DNA from: CAG-1031 sp964391735
Lineage (GTDB): Bacteria; Bacteroidota; Bacteroidia; Bacteroidales; Muribaculaceae
Assembly (NCBI GenBank): GCA_964391735.1
Contig: CAYMNF010000039.1
Location: 1 to 21,076, forward strand
Direction of reading: 5' to 3'
DNA length: 21,076 bases
Below the pieces are notes generated by a model. It ran no database searches and was not told the origin of the DNA. It saw only the letters and a list, made by a program, of their open reading frames with translations. A program made the position numbers and the translations under genes. Each line of letters begins with the position of its first letter. The first letter of the stretch is position 1. Below, piece by piece: positions 1 through 7,668 of this stretch.

Positions 1-58
1 TTGGAAATTTTGAAATCACTTTATGGCTGCTCAATGTTTCAGTTATACAGTCGGCAGA

Positions 59-90
59 AAGAGGCTGTGTCAAAATAGGCGCAGCCTCTT
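59..90 (-). terminator. Hairpin downstream of integrase remnant
   Basis: Two 11-base arms (59-69 and 80-90) are complementary apart from one position and enclose a 10-base loop. The hairpin lies 14 bases past the stop codon of the integrase fragment, where its transcript would end. The tail on the minus strand is only weakly T-rich, so it may be an imperfect intrinsic terminator. The rest of 1-104 shows no gene. Confidence 0.45.
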
Positions 91-104
91 GCGTTTGTGG
101 GTGG

Positions 105-752
105 TTATTTCTGAGAACCGAATTTTGCGGAGGGTCCGCCCATTTGTTCGGCTATAGATTTGTCTATGACTTTTGCATAGATTTTGGTTGTGCGGATGTC
201 TGAGTGACCGAGCATACGAGCAATGATCTCCATAGATACTCCATTAGCTAGTGCTAGGCACGCTAAGGAATGGCGTGCGATGTGCATGGTCAGAGGTTTG
301 TTGATACCGCATATTCCGGCAATCTCGCCGAGATAAGAGTTCATGCGCTGATTGGAGATGACGGGGAGAAGTACTCCACGTTTTTCACAGAGTGGGTGCC
401 CCTTATATTTTTCCGCAATAGCTCTTGCAGATTCAAGATAGGGGATGCTACATACATTCTTTGTCTTTTGACGAGCTTTATGAATCCAATAGTTCCCTTC
501 ATCGTCCAGTGACACATGTTCCGGCTTCAGTCCTTCAACATCCGAGAATGACAATCCGGTCAGCGCGCAGAACACGAATATATCGCGCACCACGTTCAGA
601 CGCTCAAGTGTGAAGGTCTTATTCATTATTGTAGAAAGTTCCTTTTCGGTCAGGAACTGCCTGTTGGTTGCTTTTGCCTGAAACCGTATGCCTTGAAACG
701 GATTTATCTCCATCCATTTGTTGTCAAGCGCGAGCGTTACGATTCTCTTCAT
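105..752 (-). pseudogene. Tyrosine recombinase (integrase), C-terminal fragment
   Basis: This 215-residue frame matches only the end of the core-binding domain and the catalytic domain of Bacteroidetes tyrosine recombinases, which are usually about 400 residues. Visible motifs are TGLSFSDVEGL (box I region, with Ser where the first catalytic Arg would be, as in IntDOT-type enzymes), a beta-hairpin Lys in RQKTK, HIARHS (box II His and Arg), MLGHSD, and the nucleophile Tyr in TTKIYAKV. The N-terminal arm-binding and SAM-like domains are absent: the frame stays open only to a TGA at 774-776, and the DNA beyond is tRNA trailer rather than integrase. The ATG at 752 falls in the middle of the family alignment, so it is unlikely to be a native start. 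It is transcribed away from the adjacent tRNA, as expected for an integrase of an element inserted there. I infer a decayed remnant; a shortened working protein is possible but unlikely. Confidence 0.8.
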
Positions 753-786
753 TAGCGAGCAACTATATCTGGGTCAAGGGGTTATC

Positions 787-838
787 GGACAATCGTTAGA
801 CAATCTCGGACAAAAATCATGTCCAACTGATAGTCCAA
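787..838. repeat. Cluster of phased GGACAA / GTCCAA short repeats
   Basis: Between the integrase fragment and the tRNA are three same-direction copies of GACAA(T/A) at 788, 799 and 809, spaced 11 and 10 bases. Two copies of GTCCAA follow at 821 and 833. GGACA at 808-812 and TGTCC at 820-824 form an inverted pair. Helically spaced short repeats beside an integrase gene resemble arm-type binding sites of a recombinase or its directionality factor. That function is inferred. Confidence 0.4.
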
Positions 839-878
839 TGCGGAATGCCTCGTTTTGCCGGATTTTGCGGGGTCGGGT

Positions 879-920
879 AAAAAGAAAGAATCCCGAAAAT
901 CGTTGATTTTCAGGATTCTT
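879..920 (-). terminator. Intrinsic terminator of the tRNA gene
   Basis: Two 16-base arms (886-901 and 905-920) pair over their full length with a single mismatch (a G-U wobble in minus-strand RNA) and a 3-base loop. On the minus strand the hairpin is followed by TCTTTTT (885-879). It lies 23 bases beyond the mature 3' end of the tRNA, a normal distance for a single-gene tRNA transcript. Confidence 0.85.
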
Positions 921-943
921 GAGCGATTTGCTTTCGCTTTGGG

Positions 944-1017
944 TGGTCCCACTTGGGCTTGAACCAAGGACTCCCTGATTATGAGTCAGGTGCTCTAACC
1001 AACTGAGCTATGGGACC
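944..1017 (-). tRNA. tRNA with anticodon CAT (Met elongator or Ile2)
   Basis: The minus strand folds into a complete 74-base cloverleaf. The acceptor stem is GGTCCCA/TGGGACC with discriminator A, the D arm contains AGCTCAGTTGGTTAGAGC, the anticodon arm is CCTGA-CTCATAA-TCAGG with CAT in positions 34-36, and the T arm is CTTGG-TTCAAGC-CCAAG. The 3' CCA is not encoded (CCC follows the discriminator). CAT can mean elongator Met, or Ile2 whose C34 is changed to lysidine by TilS. I cannot separate these by eye. The T-loop lacks features of initiator tRNA I would expect, and the 1-72 pair is a normal G-C, so initiator Met is unlikely. The gene has its own promoter and terminator, and the integrase remnant lies just past its 3' end. 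Confidence 0.95.
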
Positions 1018-1028
1018 TGTTTGCGGTG

Positions 1029-1060
1029 CAAAGATAGGGGATTTTTTTTTGGTATGCAAA
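1029..1060 (-). promoter_or_regulatory. Bacteroides-type promoter of the tRNA gene
   Basis: On the minus strand TATCTTTG (1036-1029) fits the Bacteroidetes -7 consensus TAnnTTTG exactly. TTTG (1060-1057) lies 20 bases upstream, at the -33 position. The box ends 11 bases before the mature tRNA 5' end. It sits directly behind the stop codon of the macroglobulin gene, so the tRNA can be transcribed independently of that gene. Confidence 0.85.
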
Positions 1061-1061
1061 T

Positions 1062-4000
1062 TTATTTTACGTGAATCTTTGCTGCCGCGGAGTGGGCGGT
1101 TTCGGCCGGGGCGTACTGGCTTTGGACGGTGGCGATGCCGCCGGCAAAGGTTCCGGGTTGCGTCACGAAGGTTTGGTAGGTGAGCTGATAGGTGCCCCTG
1201 GGGAGCCGGTCAATGAAGATTTCGGTTGAGGCATCGCGCACCTGACGATAGAATCCCAATCCGTCGGCAAAGATGTAGCCTGGGAGTTGCTCGACGGGTT
1301 CAAAGCAACCGGCTCTTTGGTCGGTTATTGCCACGTAGTCCAATGAATTATCGCATTTGAGGGTGAGGCACACGGTTACCTTGTCTCCCACGCTGAGGGG
1401 GGTATCCGTGGTGATGTCAACAAGCCTTTCGCCCTGATGCTTCATTAGTTTTTTGCTTATGGAGAGTGTGGGCGTGGAGGCTGCCTTTATGCTGTCAAAA
1501 GGTTGCACGTCGTCGTATATCAAGGCGCCGAATGCGGGGCCGTTGCTTTCTGGTCGCTTGATCTCCAAGACCTCATCGGCACCGAAGAGGCTCGCGATGA
1601 AGTACCCCGGGATTTTGGGAGAGGGTAAGTACAGGGGCCCGGCACTTGTGGTAACTGCGACGGGTGAGTAGGGAGCGAGCCAATCCTGCGATGCCTCTAC
1701 AACAGAGGCAACGACTTGTGTGGTAGCTGCCGCGGTTCCCCAGTCCTGTCCCTGTTTTTGGAGGGTAAGCCATTGGGAGATGAGGGGTACCTGCTCGGAG
1801 TCGGGAGTGATGAGTTGATATGCCTGGAGGATGTTGGCGGTCGTGAGGTTAGCATTGGATGCATCTGCGCGATTGGCTGAGAGTGAGGGCCAAAACATAC
1901 CCTGCTGAGGATTTGAACGCGCATATTCGTCGAGGGATGAAAGTATTTGGTTGGCTATGTTGCCGTAATTGCGATTATAGAGGATACGCGCGGCCATGGC
2001 CTTCTGCCTCACCCCGAGATTCTGCCACCGCCCAATAAGGTTCTGTACAGTTGCAGAGATTACCGCCTCGGCCCCTTGCGATGGAACAAACTGGGGGAAA
2101 AGCAGGCGCATGGCGGTATATTCGGTATAGTTTCCACCGGGGTGCTTTTTATACTCCTTGGCGGTAATATCATCAATACGGGTTAGGGCATTTTTGATTG
2201 CGCTATTTAGCTCTTTGTCTTTGGGCAGAGCACCTTGTGCACTGAGTGTGCCCATGAGTTCAAGAACTGCCTCAGTTGCCCACCGAGAGGGCCCCGACGA
2301 GCCTCCCGACCATTTCCAGCCCCCTCCGTCGGTCTGTAAATTCTTCAGAGCGTTAATTCCACTTTGAATGGACGCATCAATGGCATCGTCGTCAAGAAGA
2401 AGCGCAAGCCGAGACATGCGTTCAGTCTGACTCTCAGCAGCCGAAAGCCAGGGGGTATCGGTCAGCACCAGCGTTTTAAGCGTCTCATTGCGCGACAACA
2501 TGCTGACGAGGGTTATATCCTGCCGGTCGCTTTTGGTCCATTCCTTCAGAGCCTTGGAAATCTCGGGGTTGAGCTGCAGAATACGCCGTGCCATGGCAGC
2601 GGAGAAGATTGTCTGTGCGGCCTGATTGGCTGTTGAGGGAGAGCCCTGTAACAACCCGGGGAGGGCGCTGACAACCGTCCAAACGGGGTTGTCGCAATAC
2701 TGAAGCACGGTGTTTTCAACCGACCAATTTTCGGGAACCTGTATGGTAAAATCTTTTTGGCCCGCAGGGATGCAGAACTGTCTGCTCTCGATGACCCGCG
2801 ATTGGGCCTCAAGCACGGGAATCACCGTCTGTTCTGCATCGGTAAAACCGTCATGAGAAGCACTTATTCGATAACCAATGAGCGACCCCCATTGGTACCC
2901 GGCATCAACGGGGATAGCAACCGTGGCAGAACCCATCGGGGGGAGTTGACGGGTGGCGTTAATGGTATTGAGAGCGGCACCGGTATCGGGATTGAAAAGC
3001 TCGATAACTATGGAAATGAGTGCGGGGGCATCGGAATTATTCATCACAAGCGCTGAAAGCTGCGTGCTGTCGCCACGCCTCAAGAAACGGGGCAGATTTG
3101 GCTGCACCATCACCGGCTTTGAAGTCACCACAGTTGCCCTCCAAGTATCTGCCAAAAGGTCAGAGTTGTAAGCCGTACCCAACACCTGCCAACGGGTATT
3201 GGCGTTGGGGAAAGTTACGCTTATTGTCAGGGAGCCGTCCGGCTCGGTAACCAGCATCGGGCGGAACAGCCCGAGTGCAACCTCGGCATCGCGAAAATCG
3301 GCGTTGGCGTCCTCAGACATCGATGCGCCAGAATCCTTGGCCCCGGCATACTCCACCTCAGATTCTTCAACCACAGCGGCTTGGTCAGCGGCAGCCATTG
3401 TCATCTTGGCCGACTCCATCATAACACCGTTGGACTCCACCGAGACCTCGTCGACACCCCGGCCACGAATCATCAGCTGCTTGGTCAGGTAGCCGCGACG
3501 CACACCGAACCCCATTCCCCATGTCTGGAAGGCCGGGTTGTAAAGATAAACCGTCTTGAAGTTCTTGACCGGAGATGAGATTTCGGCGGACACAGCGGGG
3601 ATATTCCGTACCGTCCAGCGCGCATAGGGATAGGGACGCTGAGGGGTAGCTACGCCCCAATTGAAGCCCGGAGAGAGGGCAGATAAGGAGGAATTAAACA
3701 TGTCAAGCATCACTGCTGACGCCGTCTGGTGAGAATTTACAGCGCGCAAACGAATCTTCCAGACCTCAGAAGAATTTGAGATTGTGCGGTCACGGAAAGA
3801 GATGACCTCAAACTTGAGAGCCCGCACAGCGGCAGTGTCGACCAACGTCCAACTTTGTGAGGCAAATTTGCCGTTGGCCATAGCTGCGATTTTCACTGAT
3901 GCCTGAGAGGCATCCTCGGGGATGTCAAGCGACAAAGTATGCAAACCGGCGGGTACCGACAAGATGCGGAAAGTGGCCTGTTCACCGGCCAAAGTCTGTA

Positions 4001-6620
4001 TCAACAGGTGTGTGGGATAGGAGGTCCCGACCTGCACGTCGGCGCGCCGGCTACCAATGTTAAGGGTACCACTAACCGGTGCCCACAAGACTGATTTTAC
4101 GGGAGGAACCGTATCGGTTTCCCGATAAATGATTAAATCAAAATCGGTATTGCCGGCCAGAGAACAGTCGGGAGCTTTTGTCGACAGCTTGACCGAATAA
4201 CTCCCTGAAGGAATACTGTCAACTGTAATCATGGGAGAGGATGACGTAGTCCGGCCCTTGAGCATTACTTTGCCGGCAGAGGAAATCTCATAATCAATCT
4301 GCAAGGAAGCGGGTTTGCCGCCACGTGTAACGGTAATCGGGAGGCGCACTTCCCCATCGTTAACCATGACGGTAGTGTTACCCAAGGTGACAACATATTC
4401 TTCGCCGATATTTATGGGCAAGTTTTGCATTACACTTTCACCGGAGGGAGAGGTGACAGAAGCTTGCAGAAAAAACACTCTGCTCTTGAAGGGGGAATCA
4501 TCAAAAGTTTGAGAGGGGATTTCAACTACAAGTCTGCCGGAGGCATCAGAAACGGCATTGACCGTTGCAAACTCAGCGCGACCGTTAAAGAAGGAGTCCA
4601 CGCCAATCACCCCGTTAAGGGCAGCCCCCTCAATGGGGAAACCGCTATAGCTCTTTACATCGAGTACAGCCTTATACCCCCCTGAAGGGGTTACGCCGGA
4701 TGATTGTTGATCAACGAGAACCTCAAAAGTAGGCAGTTTATAATCGCTGACAGTAAAATTGCCATACACCGACCCGAAAGTACCCTCCAAGGCTGAGATG
4801 ATAATGCGGAAATTACCCTGCAACCCTGAGACGGGGAGTTTGACCTGTGAGGTCACCCGGCCCCATTGGTCGGTGGTAAGGGTATCTGTACGCAGAGTCC
4901 GGCCGTTTGCGTCATTCACGACAGCCTTTACCATGACATCGGCGGCGATGGACATCTCCTTACCCTTCTTCAGGAACAGAGCAGCTGCCCAATCGGCAAC
5001 ATCACCCGGGCGATACAACGGGAGCGAGGTGTAGACATGGCCGTCAAGGACAGTATTTTTGTTGACCGAAGGTGCACGTCCCACATACAAAGTGGGGGTA
5101 ACACTCTCCCCTATTCTACCCCAAAGGCTGCCGTTGAAATCAGAGGGAACCGCGAAAGAGCCGTCAGAGGCTGTACGGCCTAAACGATTATTCTTGCTGT
5201 CAAGAATATCGACATTGGCCATGGGCTTTCCATCCTTGGTATTCACGGCAGTGATAACCCCGCGAGTATCCGCGTGAGCAATCAAAGCAATCTCAGAGCA
5301 GAATATTACCCTCCCTCCGTTGTCCCTTGTCGGGGCAGCCTCATTGCTCAATGACGGTATGGCTACATATCGACCGGGCTGCTTAATGACGGCTTTGACC
5401 TTAGCAGAGTCACGCTCGGGCCACTCCCCGACGTTACCCTCAATCGGGATAGTGTTGACAAGCTCCGTGGAAGCCGAGCCGGTGTCAATCCATTCTTCCC
5501 ACGGCTTTCCTCCCTTTACTTTATATATATCAATGCGGCCGGTGGGCAGATTCCGTTTAACCACGTCAATGGATATAGAATCGCCGGGGACAACCAATCC
5601 CGGGACCTCAATCTGTAAGCCGGCCTCATAGGCATTTGCAAGAGCCTCCTCAAGATTTGGCCGTTGGATAAAAGCGGGGAAAGCGGCAATGTTATGCTTG
5701 ATATTTGAGATAAGCAGCGTGTCGGTGGGGTTGTCGTCGGGACGCATCTTCAACAGCACCATGCCGCTCCATTCGCTACTTTTTGTACTTTCGTACAATG
5801 AGCGCAGAGCCTCTTGCCCGACGGCAGAGTCTGCATACCCAAACATCACATCAATACGCGTTAGGTCCGCCTCAATCAGGGGTGCCATCTTCTGCTTGAC
5901 CGCGCCAATCCAGCGGTCAAAAATCTGCGTCAACAGCTTTACCTCGCTGTTAGAAGCTGACGGGACAGGTTGGGACAAAAACGCTTCCCACCCGCACAAC
6001 AGTCGGCGAGGCGTCCAAAGGGGCTGAACACGACAATCCTCGATGATAGACACCGCCTCACTGCACGCGAACTCAAGCAATGTGGGGTAAAGCGGCAATG
6101 ATTGGCGCTTAATGTCAACAACAATGGTCCATGAGCTTATTGGCTGAGCAGCCAAAGCCTTAGTATCTCGGGTTGCAGAATCACAGAGAGAAAATATCTG
6201 CCCCCTGAATTGGTCGCCACTCCACTCGGAAATATCCTCAGGCAGGGGGGTAAGAGGCAGCGAACGCTGATTATATACCCACTTCTGACTGTTGTATGCC
6301 GCCAAAAGCACCCGCGCCTTCAGCAACCTCAACATTGAGGATGTAGACGCAGCACTAACCAATTCAGCCACCGAGTCAATGAGTTGTACCGAAGTTTTGA
6401 CAACCTCCCCCTCGACAGCCGACTTTGCCAGGACCAAATCAATCAAAGAGCGCAAGGTTTGGGGACCGTCGTTGTCCCTCAACGCGCGGTCCATAGATGC
6501 CCGGCTATGACTTTCAACCTGTTGGGGGAACGCAAAATCGGGCTTTTTTTGAGCCCAAATATTCAATGAGGCAACAGCAATAGCCGCCATTGCACATACC
6601 AAGCGCAAATGGTGTTTCAT
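1062..6620 (-). CDS. Alpha-2-macroglobulin family protein, thioester lost
   Basis: This 1,852-residue exported protein has the bacterial alpha-2-macroglobulin plan. A signal peptide (MKHHLRLV...NIWAQ, about 1-23) is followed by an N-terminal helical region, macroglobulin strands with LPLYRPGD (533-540, the MG2 hallmark), and a carboxypeptidase-regulatory-like segment near 453-490. A flexible Ala/Glu/Met-rich stretch covers about 1047-1113, then the A2M core with NLPRFLRRGD near 1160 and an alpha-toroid with LQTDGGGWKW near 1430. Macroglobulins trap proteases that cut a bait region. The usual GCxEQ thioester is replaced by NQAAQ (1332-1336), so covalent trapping seems lost. I chose the ATG at 6620 because it starts the signal peptide; the longer frame from 6713 would bury it and overlap the upstream gene. 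It is last in a run with sigma, anti-sigma and Spy-like genes. Family confidence is high; target unknown. Confidence 0.92.
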   Translation of the reverse strand: MKHHLRLVCAMAAIAVASLNIWAQKKPDFAFPQQVESHSRASMDRALRDNDGPQTLRSLIDLVLAKSAVEGEVVKTSVQLIDSVAELVSAASTSSMLRLLKARVLLAAYNSQKWVYNQRSLPLTPLPEDISEWSGDQFRGQIFSLCDSATRDTKALAAQPISSWTIVVDIKRQSLPLYPTLLEFACSEAVSIIEDCRVQPLWTPRRLLCGWEAFLSQPVPSASNSEVKLLTQIFDRWIGAVKQKMAPLIEADLTRIDVMFGYADSAVGQEALRSLYESTKSSEWSGMVLLKMRPDDNPTDTLLISNIKHNIAAFPAFIQRPNLEEALANAYEAGLQIEVPGLVVPGDSISIDVVKRNLPTGRIDIYKVKGGKPWEEWIDTGSASTELVNTIPIEGNVGEWPERDSAKVKAVIKQPGRYVAIPSLSNEAAPTRDNGGRVIFCSEIALIAHADTRGVITAVNTKDGKPMANVDILDSKNNRLGRTASDGSFAVPSDFNGSLWGRIGESVTPTLYVGRAPSVNKNTVLDGHVYTSLPLYRPGDVADWAAALFLKKGKEMSIAADVMVKAVVNDANGRTLRTDTLTTDQWGRVTSQVKLPVSGLQGNFRIIISALEGTFGSVYGNFTVSDYKLPTFEVLVDQQSSGVTPSGGYKAVLDVKSYSGFPIEGAALNGVIGVDSFFNGRAEFATVNAVSDASGRLVVEIPSQTFDDSPFKSRVFFLQASVTSPSGESVMQNLPINIGEEYVVTLGNTTVMVNDGEVRLPITVTRGGKPASLQIDYEISSAGKVMLKGRTTSSSPMITVDSIPSGSYSVKLSTKAPDCSLAGNTDFDLIIYRETDTVPPVKSVLWAPVSGTLNIGSRRADVQVGTSYPTHLLIQTLAGEQATFRILSVPAGLHTLSLDIPEDASQASVKIAAMANGKFASQSWTLVDTAAVRALKFEVISFRDRTISNSSEVWKIRLRAVNSHQTASAVMLDMFNSSLSALSPGFNWGVATPQRPYPYARWTVRNIPAVSAEISSPVKNFKTVYLYNPAFQTWGMGFGVRRGYLTKQLMIRGRGVDEVSVESNGVMMESAKMTMAAADQAAVVEESEVEYAGAKDSGASMSEDANADFRDAEVALGLFRPMLVTEPDGSLTISVTFPNANTRWQVLGTAYNSDLLADTWRATVVTSKPVMVQPNLPRFLRRGDSTQLSALVMNNSDAPALISIVIELFNPDTGAALNTINATRQLPPMGSATVAIPVDAGYQWGSLIGYRISASHDGFTDAEQTVIPVLEAQSRVIESRQFCIPAGQKDFTIQVPENWSVENTVLQYCDNPVWTVVSALPGLLQGSPSTANQAAQTIFSAAMARRILQLNPEISKALKEWTKSDRQDITLVSMLSRNETLKTLVLTDTPWLSAAESQTERMSRLALLLDDDAIDASIQSGINALKNLQTDGGGWKWSGGSSGPSRWATEAVLELMGTLSAQGALPKDKELNSAIKNALTRIDDITAKEYKKHPGGNYTEYTAMRLLFPQFVPSQGAEAVISATVQNLIGRWQNLGVRQKAMAARILYNRNYGNIANQILSSLDEYARSNPQQGMFWPSLSANRADASNANLTTANILQAYQLITPDSEQVPLISQWLTLQKQGQDWGTAAATTQVVASVVEASQDWLAPYSPVAVTTSAGPLYLPSPKIPGYFIASLFGADEVLEIKRPESNGPAFGALIYDDVQPFDSIKAASTPTLSISKKLMKHQGERLVDITTDTPLSVGDKVTVCLTLKCDNSLDYVAITDQRAGCFEPVEQLPGYIFADGLGFYRQVRDASTEIFIDRLPRGTYQLTYQTFVTQPGTFAGGIATVQSQYAPAETAHSAAAKIHVK

Positions 6621-6681
6621 ATCGGAGAACGTGAAAAGGGTGAGTGATGAGTGAGGGAGAGGACGGGAGGGGGCAGAGAGC
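6621..6681 (-). promoter_or_regulatory. C-rich, G-poor leader between Spy-like and macroglobulin genes
   Basis: The coding strand of this 61-base gap has 31 C and only 5 G, is almost all pyrimidine, and shows no purine-rich ribosome-binding site before the ATG. Unstructured C-rich, G-poor RNA is typical of Rho loading (rut) sites, so this spacer may set how much macroglobulin is made relative to the upstream genes. The composition is seen directly; the function is inferred. Confidence 0.4.
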
Positions 6682-7137
6682 CTATTTCTTCTTTTTGAGC
6701 TTACGGTGCTCACGCGTCATTTTGCGACGGAAGTCCCGTTCGGCCGACTTCAACTTCAGGAGCTGTTTGGGAGAGAGAATCTCTTTGAACTTTTTGTAAT
6801 ACTTCAGTTCAATCGCGCCCTCCTTGGCCTTAGCCTCAAACATACCCTCAGCCACGGCAACGCGTTCGGCATCGGTAGCTTTTTCGCCCTTCTTTTGCAG
6901 AGCTTTTTCCTGCCGTTGCAGATTATCGTAGAGCGAGCGCACCTCGTTGTCCATGGCGTCATACTGAGCAAAGAAGCGAGTTTGCTGAGCCTCAGTCAGG
7001 TTCAGTTCCTTAGCGATAAAGCTGCGGCGTGCCTGATTCATCTCACGCATCCACTTATCGGTTTTGGCGTCAGGGTGAGCAAAGCAGCCGGCAGTGGCGG
7101 CAATCAGAGCAATTAAACCAAGTATTATTCTTTTCAT
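6682..7137 (-). CDS. Spy/CpxP-like (LTXXQ) periplasmic protein
   Basis: This is a 151-residue exported, highly charged helical protein. Residues 1-20 are a signal peptide; Cys18 sits near the cleavage region, so a lipoprotein is possible, but the lipobox is poor. LTEAQQ at 47-52 matches the LTXXQ motif of the Spy/CpxP/CnrX superfamily, and a second related motif LSPKQLLKL lies at 121-129. The body is Lys/Glu/Arg-rich helix ending in a run of lysines. Spy and CpxP are periplasmic chaperones or stress sensors. In Bacteroidetes, proteins of this type often lie beside ECF sigma factors, as here. It sits 25 bases after the membrane protein gene and 61 bases before the macroglobulin gene, which suggests one transcript. 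Whether it acts as chaperone, sensor or both cannot be told from sequence. Confidence 0.72.
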   Translation of the reverse strand: MKRIILGLIALIAATAGCFAHPDAKTDKWMREMNQARRSFIAKELNLTEAQQTRFFAQYDAMDNEVRSLYDNLQRQEKALQKKGEKATDAERVAVAEGMFEAKAKEGAIELKYYKKFKEILSPKQLLKLKSAERDFRRKMTREHRKLKKKK

Positions 7138-7162
7138 CTGTCTTGATTAGCTATTAAACTGT

Positions 7163-7597
7163 TTAATTATCGGACAGGGGGGCAGAGCCATCCTCCTGCA
7201 TATCGAGCCACATGAGGTCATCATCGCTGAGGTCATCGTAGAAATATTGCTCAACAAATTGATCATTGCCCAGGGCCTCAGCAAGGACGGGATTTTGGTT
7301 AACCTCCATGGTCGTATTCACGGGACATGTGCGCACATGGTCAAAGACCTTCATCATACACCACACGCCGGCAAACATCGCTGCCATATAAACATATGGC
7401 CTGATCTTCTGCCAGACGGTGCGGCGTGGCCGGGCCTGGGCTTGGACATCAGAGGTCTCAGCGCCCGGGACAACGTCGGGCAACGACTCCTCCATCCGCT
7501 TGGCAAAGTCCTGAAAATATCCCTCGGGCACCGTCATACCATGCCGACGGTTGTTCCTTGCCAAAGGGCTATCCGGGGAAAAGGGGTTATCTTTCAT
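7163..7597 (-). CDS. Single-pass membrane protein, probable anti-sigma factor
   Basis: The 144-residue protein has a hydrophilic N-terminal part (1-65) containing VPEGYFQDFAKRM, one transmembrane segment at about 66-85 (YVYMAAMFAGVWCMM), and a very acidic C-terminal tail (residues 115-144, with DDLSDDD). No zinc-binding HxxxCxxC anti-sigma motif is present. The call comes mainly from position: it follows the ECF sigma gene by 71 bases and has the size and topology of the small membrane proteins that pair with ECF sigma factors in Bacteroidetes. If so, residues 1-65 would bind the sigma factor in the cytoplasm and the tail would be periplasmic. The start codon is preceded by a good AAAGGA ribosome-binding site. 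It could instead be an unrelated membrane protein of the same operon. Confidence 0.6.
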   Translation of the reverse strand: MKDNPFSPDSPLARNNRRHGMTVPEGYFQDFAKRMEESLPDVVPGAETSDVQAQARPRRTVWQKIRPYVYMAAMFAGVWCMMKVFDHVRTCPVNTTMEVNQNPVLAEALGNDQFVEQYFYDDLSDDDLMWLDMQEDGSAPLSDN

Positions 7598-7668
7598 TGC
7601 TATATGATTCCTTTCTACTTTTTTCTAATTGTTTCTATGCTGATTAGACAACTTTGCCGTGGTAAGGT

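Noticed and set aside
782..967. Minus-strand 61-codon frame between integrase and tRNA as the missing integrase N-terminus
   Set aside because: It runs through the tRNA and its terminator and shows no similarity to integrase N-terminal domains.
6621..6713. Longer N-terminus of the macroglobulin starting at 6713
   Set aside because: It adds 31 Arg/Ser/Pro-rich residues before a clear signal peptide and overlaps the end of the upstream Spy-like gene; the ATG at 6620 is better.
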